Part shown: positions 24,902 to 33,597 of the stretch, piece by piece | Position numbering within the stretch: position 1 is the first letter of the stretch | Layout of the letters: every line of letters starts with the position of its first letter | NCBI GenBank assembly: GCA_009693235.1 | Contig: SHXR01000049.1 | Span: 1 to 34,807 of the forward strand | Direction of reading: 5' to 3' | Origin: Betaproteobacteria bacterium | GTDB lineage: Bacteria > Pseudomonadota > Gammaproteobacteria > Burkholderiales > SG8-39 | DNA: 34,807 nt | Notes under the pieces: generated by a model | What the model was told of the DNA's origin: nothing | What the model saw: the letters and a program-made list of their open reading frames with translations, nothing else | Database searches by the model: none | Translations under genes and position numbers: made by a program

Positions 24902-25855
24902 ATGATTCGGATGCTGTTGGTTTGGTGTGTCCTCTCTTCTCCCGTCTTCGCGCAGGAATGGCCGGCGCGCCCGCTTCGGCTCGTCGTTCCGGCACCGCCG
25001 GGCGGCGCACCGGATGCCATCGCGCGCATCATCGGCCAGCGCTTAGGAGACCGGCTTGGGCAGCAGGTCATCATCGACAATCGCGGCGGCGGTGGCGGCA
25101 TCATCGGTGCCGAGGTGGCGGCAAAGACCGCACCCGACGGTTACACCCTCGTGCTTGGCTACGCCGGACCGTTCTCGATCAATCCCGCTCTGCAGGAAAA
25201 GCTGCCTTACGACGCGGTCAAGGACTTCGCGCCGATCACCATGCTTGCCACGAGCCAGAACATTCTCGTTGTGCATCCGACCTTCGCGTCGCGCTCGATC
25301 GCCGAGTTCATCGCGCTCGCCAGGGCGCGTCCCGGCGCAATCAATTACGCTTCGGGTGGCACTGGACAATCAACCCATCTGTCGATGGAATTGCTGATGC
25401 TGATGGGCGAATTCAAGCTCACACATATTCCGTATAAAGGGGCCGGCCCCGCCCTCGCAGATGCTCTTGGCGGGCGGGTAGAGGCGCACTTTATTTCCGT
25501 TCCCCCGGCGTTGCCGCATCTCAAGAGCGGCAAACTCGTTGCCATTGGCGTCACCGGACTCCAGCGTCTGGCAACGCTGCCTGATGTGCCGACCATCGCC
25601 GAAGCCGGTCTCCCTGGTTACAGCGTGGAAACATGGTACGGACTGTTCACCCGCGCCGGTACGCCGGCACCGATGGTCGCGCGCCTGCATAGTGAAGTAA
25701 CCACCATTCTCAAGACACGCGAGATCGAGGAGTTGTTTGACCGCCAGGGGCTTGAAATCGGCGGAGGCAGCACCAGCGATCTCGCGAAATTTCTCGATGC
25801 CGAAATCACCAAGTGGCGCCGCGTCATCAAGGCAGCCGGCATCAAGCCGGAGTAA
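24902..25855 (+). CDS. Bug-family periplasmic receptor
   Basis: This 317-residue Bug receptor starts at ATG 24902, 6 bases after AGGAG, with a short signal peptide cut after VFAQ. The mature protein starts EWPARPLRLVVPAPPGGAPD, then DNRGGGGGIIGAEVAAK, APDGYTLVLGYAGPFSINP, INYASGGTGQSTHLSMELL and THIPYKGAGPALADAL. Length and ending (VIKAAGIKPE) are normal. It is 10 bases downstream of the luciferase-like monooxygenase and 110 bases upstream of another Bug gene. The pairing with the oxygenase suggests its ligand is that enzyme's substrate or a related acid. Confidence 0.9.
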   Translation: MIRMLLVWCVLSSPVFAQEWPARPLRLVVPAPPGGAPDAIARIIGQRLGDRLGQQVIIDNRGGGGGIIGAEVAAKTAPDGYTLVLGYAGPFSINPALQEKLPYDAVKDFAPITMLATSQNILVVHPTFASRSIAEFIALARARPGAINYASGGTGQSTHLSMELLMLMGEFKLTHIPYKGAGPALADALGGRVEAHFISVPPALPHLKSGKLVAIGVTGLQRLATLPDVPTIAEAGLPGYSVETWYGLFTRAGTPAPMVARLHSEVTTILKTREIEELFDRQGLEIGGGSTSDLAKFLDAEITKWRRVIKAAGIKPE

Positions 25856-25965
25856 AAGCATGCCGCGCGCACGCCAATTGCAGCGACACCGATATACTCG
25901 GGAAAGGACCGGCGCCAAGGTAAGCGGGTGTGCGTTGGGTCCAAATCACCGCAAAGGAAAATGGT

Positions 25966-27092
25966 ATGAAGTGGATCCGCTTAGGAAGACTGCCGGTCAT
26001 GCAGGGTGGTGTGTTGGCACTGTGCGCATTGGCCGGCGCAAGCGTAACCGTTGCACAGACCTATCCGACGCGGCCCATCACCATTGTCGTCGTGCTTACG
26101 CCCGGTTCCGGGCTCGATGTGGTTGCACGCACCTATGCAGATCGCCTGTCCAAGGTTTTCGATCGGCCGGTCATCGTTGAGAACAAGCCCGGCGGCGGCC
26201 AGATGGTCGCCATCAATCAGGTTATGGCGCAGGCGGCCGATGGCCATACCTTGGTCGTCGTGACAAGCGCGGCGATGTCGATCAATCCATCGATGTTCAA
26301 AACGCTTTCCTATGATCCGCAAAATATTTCGTGCCGATCTCGCTCTACTTGAAATCACCCTTCGTTCTGGTGACCAATCGCGATGTGCCGGTGCGAACGG
26401 TCAACGAGTTGATCGCCTACGCAAAAGAGCGTCCCGGAAAGCTTGCGTACAGTTCCCCAGGGGTGGGCGGCGCGCCGCACCTTGCAGTGGAAATGATGAA
26501 TCAGCGCTTTGGGTTGTCGATGACGCATATTCCGTACAAGAGCACCTCGCAGGCGATTCTCGATGTGGTCGCGGGCACAGTGCAACTTGCCTTTGCTGAG
26601 GCCGGTGCGTCGCAAGACTTGATCAAGGACGGCAAATCGCGACCGCTTGCCGTGTCGTCGACCACGCCCTTTAGCACCTTTCCCGAGGTGCCGACCTTTG
26701 CGCAGTCGACCGGTGCCGCCGATTTCGAAGCGGTGTCATGGCATGTCCTGATGGCGCGATCTGGCACGTCGCGCGAGATCGTGGTGCGTTTGCATGAGGA
26801 AATGAATCGGATCATGCGCACGCAAGAGGTCAAGGACCGCGTCGCGATTCTCGGGTTAATCCCCATTGATCCGATGTCGATCGATGAGGCGAATGCGTTC
26901 ATGCGCGCGGAGACCACCAAATGGGGAGATCTCGTCAGGAAGCTTGGTCTGACGGGGACACAGCAGGGGTTTGAATCCCACGGCACGGTTCGCTTAGCTA
27001 CGCGCTCCTTCTATCGAGACGGCAGGCCCGCCACGCTTCGTGCGCCCCCCTTGTCTCCGGCTTCGACCATGTGCACTGGTCGCGACTGGTGA
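25966..27092 (+). pseudogene. Bug-family periplasmic receptor, frameshifted and with a run-on end
   Basis: ATG 25966 follows AAAGGA and opens a signal peptide and the mature start QTYPTRPITIVVVLTPGSGL. The first frame holds ENKPGGGQMVAINQ and INPSMFKTLSYDPQ, then a one-base loss at about 26323-26330 (AAAATATTT) breaks it. The second frame resumes VPISLYLKSPFVLVTN and has SSPGVGGAPHLAVEMM and THIPYKSTSQAIL. Family members normally end soon after WGDLVRKLGL, but here the frame runs on about 45 more residues with no resemblance to Bug proteins, so the stop seems lost too. Two lesions make loss of function likely. It follows another Bug gene and may be a decayed paralogue. Confidence 0.75.
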
Positions 27093-27166
27093 TAGAGTGC
27101 AACGGTTGCGGCGAGGCGCGGCGGCATCGACACGATCATTTGCGCCACATAATCCGAGGAGACGCA

Positions 27167-28402
27167 ATGAACTGCAGCGAGCGCGCTTCGGCGCTGAATT
27201 CCTTCTTGTGTTATCTCATCCTCGCCGCGGGCCTCTGCATTGCTGTCCCCGTGTTAGCGCAAGGCGCCGGTCCCTTCAAGATCGGCATCGCGAGTGATAT
27301 GTCGTCCGCCTACAGCGATCTGTCCGGGAAGGGATCGTTGATCGCCGTGCAGCTTGCGATCGAGGATTTCGGCGGCAGCGTGCTTGGGCGCAAGATCGAG
27401 GTCGTCTCTGCCGATCACCAGATGAAGCCCAGCGTGGGCTCTTCGCTGGTAACTGAATGGTTCGATCGCAGCAACGTCTCCGCGGTGTTCGGTCTGGCCG
27501 GCTCTTCGGTCGCGCTCGCAGTGCAGGCGATCGCCAAGGACCGGCCAACCAAGGCTGTCATTCACACCATACCGCTTACCTCCGAGCTGATCGGCAAGAG
27601 TTGTCTGCCTAACGCCATTCACTGGGCGCCGGATTCCTATGCGCTCGCAGCCGCGGTGACCCGTTACATGACCAGACAGGGCGGCAAGAGCTGGTTCATC
27701 ATGGTGCAGGACACGGCGGCCGGCCCGCCGGCGCGCGCCGCGGCGGCTGATGGCATCCTGAAGGGCGGCGGCAAGATCGCAGGCGATGTACGTGTCCCGT
27801 TCAATGCCGGCGATGTTTCATCGTTCGTGCTACAGGCGCAATCTTCGCGCGCGAATCTAATCGCGGTTGGTTTTGGCGGCGCGGATCTCATCAACATCGT
27901 CAAGGCTGGCCGCCAGTTCGGCATCGAGAAGACCGGCGCCGCGTTTGTTTCGCTTGCGCTTTTCGGTCCGGACATCGAGGGCATGGGGCTCGATCTGGCC
28001 AAGGGCATCGCGTTCGTCATGCCGTTCTATCCGGAAATGAATGCCGAAGCGCGCGCGTGGTCGAAACGGTTCCAGGATCGCGCCGGGCGGCTGCCCGCCT
28101 GGTCGCAGGTCGCCGATTACGAGGGCGTGCTGCATTACCTCCGCGCGGTGCAGAAGGCCGGTACCGATGATGCTCAGAAGGTCGTGCCGATAATGAAGTC
28201 GGCGCCGATCAACACGTTCAGTATTGAAGGTGGTGTGATCCGCGAGGATCATCAGCTCGTGCGCCCCATGTATCTCGCGAAAGTGAAAGCACCGGATCAA
28301 TCGAAGTTTCCCGGCGATTTCTACGACATCATCGGTAAGGTGCCGGCGAGTGAAGTGTTCTCGCCGCTGGCCGACAGCGCCTGCCCCATGGTGAAGAAGT
28401 AG
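27167..28402 (+). CDS. Liv-type ABC transporter periplasmic substrate-binding protein
   Basis: The 411-residue protein is a type I periplasmic binding protein of the branched-chain amino acid (Liv/HAAT) group, many of which bind aromatic acids in soil betaproteobacteria. It has a long signal sequence ending VPVLAQGA, then FKIGIASDMSSAYSDLSGKG, VLGRKIEVVSADHQ, and VSAVFGLAGSSVALAVQ. Later stretches RYMTRQGGKSWFIMVQDTAAG and KAGRQFGI also fit. GAGGAG lies 5 bases before ATG 27167. The ATPase livG starts 38 bases after the stop, followed by livF and the fused permease, so this is the receptor of that transporter. The ligand is not readable; VOC and cupin genes at the operon end hint at an aromatic compound. 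Confidence 0.88.
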   Translation: MNCSERASALNSFLCYLILAAGLCIAVPVLAQGAGPFKIGIASDMSSAYSDLSGKGSLIAVQLAIEDFGGSVLGRKIEVVSADHQMKPSVGSSLVTEWFDRSNVSAVFGLAGSSVALAVQAIAKDRPTKAVIHTIPLTSELIGKSCLPNAIHWAPDSYALAAAVTRYMTRQGGKSWFIMVQDTAAGPPARAAAADGILKGGGKIAGDVRVPFNAGDVSSFVLQAQSSRANLIAVGFGGADLINIVKAGRQFGIEKTGAAFVSLALFGPDIEGMGLDLAKGIAFVMPFYPEMNAEARAWSKRFQDRAGRLPAWSQVADYEGVLHYLRAVQKAGTDDAQKVVPIMKSAPINTFSIEGGVIREDHQLVRPMYLAKVKAPDQSKFPGDFYDIIGKVPASEVFSPLADSACPMVKK

Positions 28403-28440
28403 CGAGGAATCCGCGCGGCGCGCCACGCGGAGTTTTAACT

Positions 28441-29193
28441 TTGACCGCTTTCGTTCTAGAGGCAGTGGGGCTGTCGCGCGAGTTCGGCGGGTTCTATGCG
28501 GTCAATGACGTATCGATCGGCATCGAGCAGGGCCGCATTCATGCGTTAATCGGCCCCAATGGCGCAGGCAAGACGACCGTCTTCAATCTGCTCACCAAGT
28601 TTTTGGCGCCGACGGCAGGGCGGATCGTCTACAAGGGGCAGGACATCACCAGGCTTCGTCCCGCTGCGGTGGCGTGTCTTGGACTGGTGCGATCGTTCCA
28701 GATCTCGGCGGTGTTTCCGCATTTATCGGTACGCGATAACGTTCGCCTCGGCTTGCAGCGCGCCCTTGGCACATCCTTTCACTTCTGGCGGCGAGGCCGC
28801 AGCCTCGATCGGCTTAACGATCGCGCGGAATCGCTTATCGCCTCAGTGGGCCTGCAGGCATTCATGGGTGAGACGGCCGGCCAGCTACCCTATGGACATC
28901 GCCGCGCGCTGGAGCTTGCCACGACGCTTGCGCTCGATCCGGAAGTGCTGCTACTGGATGAACCCACTTCCGGGCTTGGACGTGAGGACATCGGGCGGAT
29001 TACTGAGCTGATCCGCGGTCTGGCGGGCGAGCGCACGATCCTGATGGTCGAGCACAACCTCTCGGTTGTGGCCGCGCTGTCTCATCGCATCACTGTCATG
29101 GCCCGCGGTCGTGTATTGGTTGAAGGCTCGTATGCCGAGGTGTCGGCGAATCTCGAGGTACGCGCCGCATACATGGGATCGACTAATGCGTGA
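28441..29193 (+). CDS. livG: Liv-type ABC transporter ATPase LivG
   Basis: This 250-residue ATPase starts at TTG 28441; GCGGAG lies about 7 bases upstream and no better ATG is nearby. Walker A is GPNGAGKT, the Q-loop region is LVRSFQISAVFPHLSV (typical of LivG), the signature region is QLPYGHRRALELA, and Walker B is LLLDEPTSGLG. An H-loop follows at MVEHNLSVV. The signature begins QLPYG instead of LSYG, a mild variation. LivG works with LivF to power the permease. Its end overlaps the livF start by 8 bases, so the two are translationally coupled. Confidence 0.9.
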   Translation: MTAFVLEAVGLSREFGGFYAVNDVSIGIEQGRIHALIGPNGAGKTTVFNLLTKFLAPTAGRIVYKGQDITRLRPAAVACLGLVRSFQISAVFPHLSVRDNVRLGLQRALGTSFHFWRRGRSLDRLNDRAESLIASVGLQAFMGETAGQLPYGHRRALELATTLALDPEVLLLDEPTSGLGREDIGRITELIRGLAGERTILMVEHNLSVVAALSHRITVMARGRVLVEGSYAEVSANLEVRAAYMGSTNA

Positions 29194-29902
29194 CGCGCCT
29201 GGCCAACCACTGCTCGATGTAACCGAACTGCGGGCATGGTACGGCGACTCGCAGGCCTTGCACGGTGTCACCTTTAACGTGTACCAGGGGGAAGTCGTGA
29301 CCCTGCTCGGTCGCAACGGCGCCGGCAAATCGACTACCTTGAAATCGGTGATGAGCATCGTGTCACGGCGCACCGGCAGCATTCGACACCAGGGTACCGA
29401 GTGTCTCGCGCTGACGTCCGATGCGATTGCGCGGCGCGGCATCGCGTACTGCCCGGAGGAGCGCGGCATTTATTCAAGTCTTACCGTGGAAGAGAATCTG
29501 TTGTTGCCGCCGGTGATCGCGCCAGGTGGCATGTCGGTCGAAGAGATCTACACGCTCTTCCCAAATTTGCGGGAACGACGATCCGGGCAGGGCACGAAGC
29601 TCTCCGGCGGGGAACAGCAGATGCTCGCCATCGGACGCATCCTTCGTACCGGCGCCAAGCTCCTGCTGCTCGATGAGCCGACTGAAGGGCTGGCGCCCGT
29701 GCTCGTGGAACAGATCGGCGCGGTGATCGCCACGCTTAAGCAACGTGGCTTCACTATTTTGCTGGTCGAGCAGAACGCGCATTTTGCCGCCGGCCTTGCA
29801 GACCGGCATTACGTTGTGGAGGACGGGCGCGTGGTGGACATGATTGCGCGTGCTGATCTTGCCGCGAGCGGCGCGCGCCTTGCTGCGTATCTGGGCGTGT
29901 AA
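29186..29902 (+). CDS. livF: Liv-type ABC transporter ATPase LivF
   Basis: The 238-residue protein is the second ATPase of the Liv transporter. It shows LLDVTELRAWYGDSQALHGV, Walker A GRNGAGKS, the LivF-type GIAYCPEERGIYSSLTVEEN, the signature LSGGEQQMLAIGR, Walker B LLLLDEPTEGLAP and the H-loop VEQNAHFAAG. ATG 29186 overlaps the end of livG and was preferred because the conserved N-terminus follows directly. The permease gene begins 10 bases after its stop. Confidence 0.92.
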   Translation: MRDAPGQPLLDVTELRAWYGDSQALHGVTFNVYQGEVVTLLGRNGAGKSTTLKSVMSIVSRRTGSIRHQGTECLALTSDAIARRGIAYCPEERGIYSSLTVEENLLLPPVIAPGGMSVEEIYTLFPNLRERRSGQGTKLSGGEQQMLAIGRILRTGAKLLLLDEPTEGLAPVLVEQIGAVIATLKQRGFTILLVEQNAHFAAGLADRHYVVEDGRVVDMIARADLAASGARLAAYLGV

Positions 29903-29912
29903 AGGCTAGTGA

Positions 29913-31868
29913 ATGATTGAGATCCTGACCAACTGGATGGATCTGTTGCCGCCGGCACCTGCGCTGTTCGGACAACTGCTGGTCGGCCTCATCAACGGCA
30001 GCTTCTACGCGGTGCTAAGCCTTGGTCTTGCGGTCATCTTCGGCCTGCTCAACATCGTCAATTTCACCCACGGAGCGCAATACATGCTGGGTGGTCTTGC
30101 GGCCTACGCGCTCTTCACCTATGCAGGCATCGGTTACTGGCCCGCGCTGTTGCTTGCGCCACTTTTGGTTGGCGCGTCAGGCATCGTGATGGAGCGCTTG
30201 TTTCTCAGACACCTGTACCGGCTCGATCATCTGTACGGCATGTTGCTCACGTTCGGGGTGACCTTGGTGATCGAGGGACTGGTCCGTTTCCAGTATGGAT
30301 CGACCGGTAGTCCTTACCCGGTGCCTGCTTCGTTGAGCGGCGCGTGGGATCTTGGTTTCATGTTCATGCCCATCTATCGCGGCTGGGTCGTTGTTGCGGC
30401 GCTCGTGGTGTGCCTTGGCACTTGGTTTGTGATCGAGAAAACCAAACTTGGCGCCTATCTGCGCGCCGCCACCGAAAACCCGAAGCTGACCCGGGCCTTC
30501 GGCATCAACGTGCCGCGCATGGTCATGCTCACTTATGGTTTTGGCGTCGCGCTGGCGGCGCTGGCCGGCGTCATGGCGGCGCCGATCTATCAGATCAACG
30601 CGAACATGGGCTCGGAGATCATCATCGTCGTCTTCGCGGTCGTGGTGATCGGCGGCATGGGCTCGATCAAAGGGGCCATCGTCAGCGGATTCATGCTGGG
30701 TTTGGCTGAGGGCATGACCAAGGTGTTCTATCCCGAGGCGTCGACGACGGTGGTGTTCATCATCATGGCCATCGTGCTACTGGTGCGTCCGGCGGGCTTG
30801 TTTGGGGCGGTGACGCTGACTGCCGCGCCGGAGGCCGAGACCCATGCGACGGGGCGTGCACTTGTTGCGCCGGCCACGTTGCGATTGCTGGTGATCGGCG
30901 CGCTGCTCTGCGGCGCAATCTTGCCGCTGTTGGTGTATCCGGTCTTCTTGATGAAGGTGCTTTGCTTTGCTATTTTCGCCTGCGCATTCAATCTTTTGAT
31001 GGGATTCAGTGGACTGCTGTCGTTCGGCCATGCAGCGTTCTATGGTGGCGCATCGTACTTCGCCGCCTATGCGATGAAAGCGTGGGGGTTCGATCCCCTT
31101 GGCGCCGTGCTGGGTGGCGGGCTGCTCGCCGGTGTGCTCGGCGTCGCATTCGGACACCTAGCGATCCGCCGCCAGGGCATCTACTTTGCGATGATCACGC
31201 TCGCGCTGGCGCAGATGGTGTACTTCTTTGCGGTGCAGGCCGAGTTCACCGGCAACGATGAAGGTATTCAGGCCGTGCCGCGCGGCGTCTTGCTCGGCGT
31301 GGTGAATCTTGCCAATCCGCTGGCGATGTATTACTTCGTGTTCGCGTGTTTTGTCGCGAGCTTTGCCGCGATCGCACGGATCATCGACTCGCCATTCGGG
31401 CAGGTGTTAAAAGGCATTCGCGATAACGAGGCACGCGCCATTTCGCTTGGCTATGAAACGGGTCGCTACAAGCTGATTGCGTTCGTGCTGTCGGCGGCCT
31501 TCTCCGGAATTGCTGGAGCGCTCGATGCCCTCGTGTTTCAGCTCGCGTCGCTCACGAATGTGCACTGGACCATGTCGGGTCACGCGCTCCTCATGACCAT
31601 CTTGGGCGGGGTCGGCACCCTGACTGGACCGGTGGTCGGTGCGATCATCGTGGCCGGCATGGAAAATTATCTCGCGCAGCTTGGTGCCTGGGTGGCCGTG
31701 ATCCATGGCTGCGTGTTTATCGTGTGCGTCATGATGTTCCGCGCGGGCATCGTCGGTGAAATTAGCGCATGGTTTGTGCGCCGGCACGCTATGGGGAGTA
31801 ATCTCTACCCATTGCAGGCGGCCGAACCCCGGATCGTTGTATCCGGCCCGGCCGCGCGGGAGCGGTGA
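29913..31868 (+). CDS. fused LivH-LivM permease of Liv-type ABC transporter
   Basis: This 651-residue protein joins the two permease subunits that are usually separate. Residues 1 to about 300 are LivH-like (LLVGLINGSFYAVLSLGLA, LLNIVNFTHGAQYMLGG, and GSIKGAIVSGFMLGLAEG). After a hydrophilic linker (about 305-325, EAETHATGRALVAP) comes a LivM-like half (LCFAIFACAFNLLMGFSGLL, SFGHAAFYGGASYFAAY, FGQVLKGIRDNEARAISLGY). Both EAA-type loops needed to contact LivG and LivF are present. The tail ends in a cytoplasmic stretch after MFRAGIVGEISAWF. Fusion guarantees one-to-one subunits; it is known in some bacterial Liv systems but is the less common form. Confidence 0.88.
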   Translation: MIEILTNWMDLLPPAPALFGQLLVGLINGSFYAVLSLGLAVIFGLLNIVNFTHGAQYMLGGLAAYALFTYAGIGYWPALLLAPLLVGASGIVMERLFLRHLYRLDHLYGMLLTFGVTLVIEGLVRFQYGSTGSPYPVPASLSGAWDLGFMFMPIYRGWVVVAALVVCLGTWFVIEKTKLGAYLRAATENPKLTRAFGINVPRMVMLTYGFGVALAALAGVMAAPIYQINANMGSEIIIVVFAVVVIGGMGSIKGAIVSGFMLGLAEGMTKVFYPEASTTVVFIIMAIVLLVRPAGLFGAVTLTAAPEAETHATGRALVAPATLRLLVIGALLCGAILPLLVYPVFLMKVLCFAIFACAFNLLMGFSGLLSFGHAAFYGGASYFAAYAMKAWGFDPLGAVLGGGLLAGVLGVAFGHLAIRRQGIYFAMITLALAQMVYFFAVQAEFTGNDEGIQAVPRGVLLGVVNLANPLAMYYFVFACFVASFAAIARIIDSPFGQVLKGIRDNEARAISLGYETGRYKLIAFVLSAAFSGIAGALDALVFQLASLTNVHWTMSGHALLMTILGGVGTLTGPVVGAIIVAGMENYLAQLGAWVAVIHGCVFIVCVMMFRAGIVGEISAWFVRRHAMGSNLYPLQAAEPRIVVSGPAARER

Positions 31869-31884
31869 TGAAGGAGAACTCACG

Positions 31885-32478
31885 ATGAGCAACAACGGCG
31901 CGGCATCCTTGGCGCGAGGTGTTCACCATCTGGCGCTGTGCACCGATGACATGAAAATGACCGTCGACTTTTATGTCGACGTGCTTGGTTTTCCACTGGT
32001 GCACGCGATGAAAGTGCCGGCCGGCCTTGGCACTGGACCGGCCAATCGGGGCAATCCCCCATACGAATCGATCCGCCACTATTTCTTCGACATGGGCAAC
32101 GACAGTTTGCTCGCGTTCTTCGAAATCCCGAAAGGCAAGGAGCCTGCGCATAACCGGAACGCGATTGGTGCGATGCAGCATTGCGCTTTCGTGGTGACGC
32201 CGGAGCGATTTCGCGAGATCGAGGAACGGCTCAAGCAGGCGAATATTCCCTATCGCGGCCCAATCCCACAGTTGCCGCGGTTAGACGGCATCTATTTCTT
32301 TGACCCGAACGGCATTCGCCTCGAATTTGCCTGCCAGCCCGAAGACGGCGACAATCCGTTCGTCATTGATTGTGTGCTGCAAACCAAAGCTGAAGCGGGC
32401 GCCGAATTGGCCACGTTGCCGGGTGCAACGGCCGAATGGCTCGCCAAGCGTGTCGAGTCCCTCCCAACGAAGCATTGA
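31885..32478 (+). CDS. VOC-family (glyoxalase/extradiol dioxygenase-like) protein
   Basis: The 197-residue protein is a vicinal oxygen chelate protein made of two beta-alpha-beta-beta-beta modules. Metal-ligand positions are visible: His in GVHHLALCTDD, His in GAMQHCAFVV, and Glu in GIRLEFACQ, with DFYVDVLGFPLV between. VOC proteins hold a divalent metal and act as dioxygenases, isomerases or lyases; this one most resembles ring-cleaving and glyoxalase-like members of catabolic operons. AAGGAG precedes ATG 31885, which is 16 bases after the permease stop, so it is probably part of the Liv operon. The reaction is not determined by sequence. Confidence 0.82.
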   Translation: MSNNGAASLARGVHHLALCTDDMKMTVDFYVDVLGFPLVHAMKVPAGLGTGPANRGNPPYESIRHYFFDMGNDSLLAFFEIPKGKEPAHNRNAIGAMQHCAFVVTPERFREIEERLKQANIPYRGPIPQLPRLDGIYFFDPNGIRLEFACQPEDGDNPFVIDCVLQTKAEAGAELATLPGATAEWLAKRVESLPTKH

Positions 32479-32511
32479 TCAGTCCATCCATCGCCCTAGA
32501 GGAGATATATC

Positions 32512-32928
32512 ATGAGTGCCAATCCAGTCACCCTGCCAACCAAGACCAAGATGAAGGTTACGTACGCGCCCAAGGACAAGCCGAATTACGTCCCGGGCCG
32601 TCGTGGCTTTTTTAAATACCGTGACCTTGGCATCACGGCAGCGACCAGTGGGCGCATACGCGCGCAGATCACGTCCGCCGAAAAGGGTATGTCGGAGCCG
32701 ACCGGCTGGCACTACCATCAATGCGAGACGCAGCTCGTCTACGTCCTCAAGGGTTGGGTTGATCTCGAATTTGAAGACGAAGGAAAAATCCGCATTTCGG
32801 CCGGTGACTCCCTTATGATTCCCGGTGGCGCCAAGCACAACGAGACGGCTACATCGGATGAGCTTGAGCTGCTCGAAGTGTCGTTGCCGGCCGATATGGG
32901 GACGGTTAGCTGCGACGCACCGCGCTAG
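32512..32928 (+). CDS. cupin-domain protein
   Basis: This 138-residue protein is a single-domain cupin. Cupin motif 1 is seen in TGWHYHQCETQLVYVLKGWVD (His, His, Glu) and motif 2 in AGDSLMIPGGAKHNE (His near the end), the usual metal ligands. An N-terminal stretch (KPNYVPGRRGFFKYRDLG) is shared with small cupins near aromatic catabolic genes. GAGGAG precedes ATG 32512 and the VOC gene ends 33 bases before. The pair could act in sequence on a ring-derived substrate, or the cupin could be a small-molecule binding protein. No further function is claimed. Confidence 0.82.
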   Translation: MSANPVTLPTKTKMKVTYAPKDKPNYVPGRRGFFKYRDLGITAATSGRIRAQITSAEKGMSEPTGWHYHQCETQLVYVLKGWVDLEFEDEGKIRISAGDSLMIPGGAKHNETATSDELELLEVSLPADMGTVSCDAPR

Positions 32929-32980
32929 GTTGGATTCTGATCGTAGAGTTTGACGCACCGGCGGAGCGGGGCGGACGCGA

Positions 32981-33526
32981 ATGAAGTGGGTCACCAAGGA
33001 TTTCGTTCATCTCGATCGCGTGGCCTGCCCGTGGTTGATAAAGCGCTTCGTCGATCCGGATGCATCGTTTGTGTTCGTACCCTGGGGCGAGGAGCATCTT
33101 CGCCCCAGCGATGCTATCCCTTTTGCGATTACAGGGGCCGAGTTGGGCCCGCACGACGCCGATGGCACGACCTTCGACAAGATTCTGCGTAAATATCGCC
33201 TCGACGACCCGGCGCTTGCGGCCATTGCGGACATCGTCCGCGCCGGGGTTGACTTTGTTCTGCGTCAACAGCGGCCCGCAGCGAACGACGAGCATGGACC
33301 GATGGCTTACGGGCTACTTGCGATTTCAGAGGGCATGATGCTGCTCAAGCAACCCGATACTGCCATCATCGAATCGAGCCTCGTCGTGTACGACGCACTG
33401 TATGCAAATTTCAAGGCACACCATCTCCTTGGCTTACGCGGATTGCAGTTGCCGCCAATGGAGGGCAAGGGGCCGTCGCTACCGACGATGTTCTTGCGTA
33501 AATTGCTGAAGGAAGCGAAGCGCTGA
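32981..33526 (+). CDS. ChrB C-terminal-domain protein
   Basis: The 181-residue protein matches the ChrB C-terminal domain found in regulators of chromate-resistance operons and as stand-alone proteins. It opens MKWVTKDFVHLDRVACPWLI and continues RFVDPDASFVFVPWGEEHLR, both characteristic. A short VVYDALYANFK follows late. The N-terminal half of ChrB is absent and no chrA exporter is nearby, so a chromate role is not supported. ATG 32981 has a GGAGCGGGG upstream. It is convergent with the last Bug gene across 71 bases. Confidence 0.8.
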   Translation: MKWVTKDFVHLDRVACPWLIKRFVDPDASFVFVPWGEEHLRPSDAIPFAITGAELGPHDADGTTFDKILRKYRLDDPALAAIADIVRAGVDFVLRQQRPAANDEHGPMAYGLLAISEGMMLLKQPDTAIIESSLVVYDALYANFKAHHLLGLRGLQLPPMEGKGPSLPTMFLRKLLKEAKR

Positions 33527-33597
33527 TTAGGCTGTCGACGCGTTCTTATCTGAGCGGCTGTCGGGTCGCTCGCCTGCACTCGAATGCCTCGTCCGAT

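Noticed and set aside
25895..25905. TATACT as a promoter -10 before the third Bug gene
   Set aside because: No acceptable -35 at 16-18 bases; the nearest TTGCAG is only 9 bases away.
26966..26983. T-arm-like GGGTTTGAATCCC resembling part of a tRNA
   Set aside because: Only about three stem pairs hold, the TTC of the loop is absent, and no acceptor, D or anticodon arm can be placed around it; it lies in the run-on end of the broken Bug gene.
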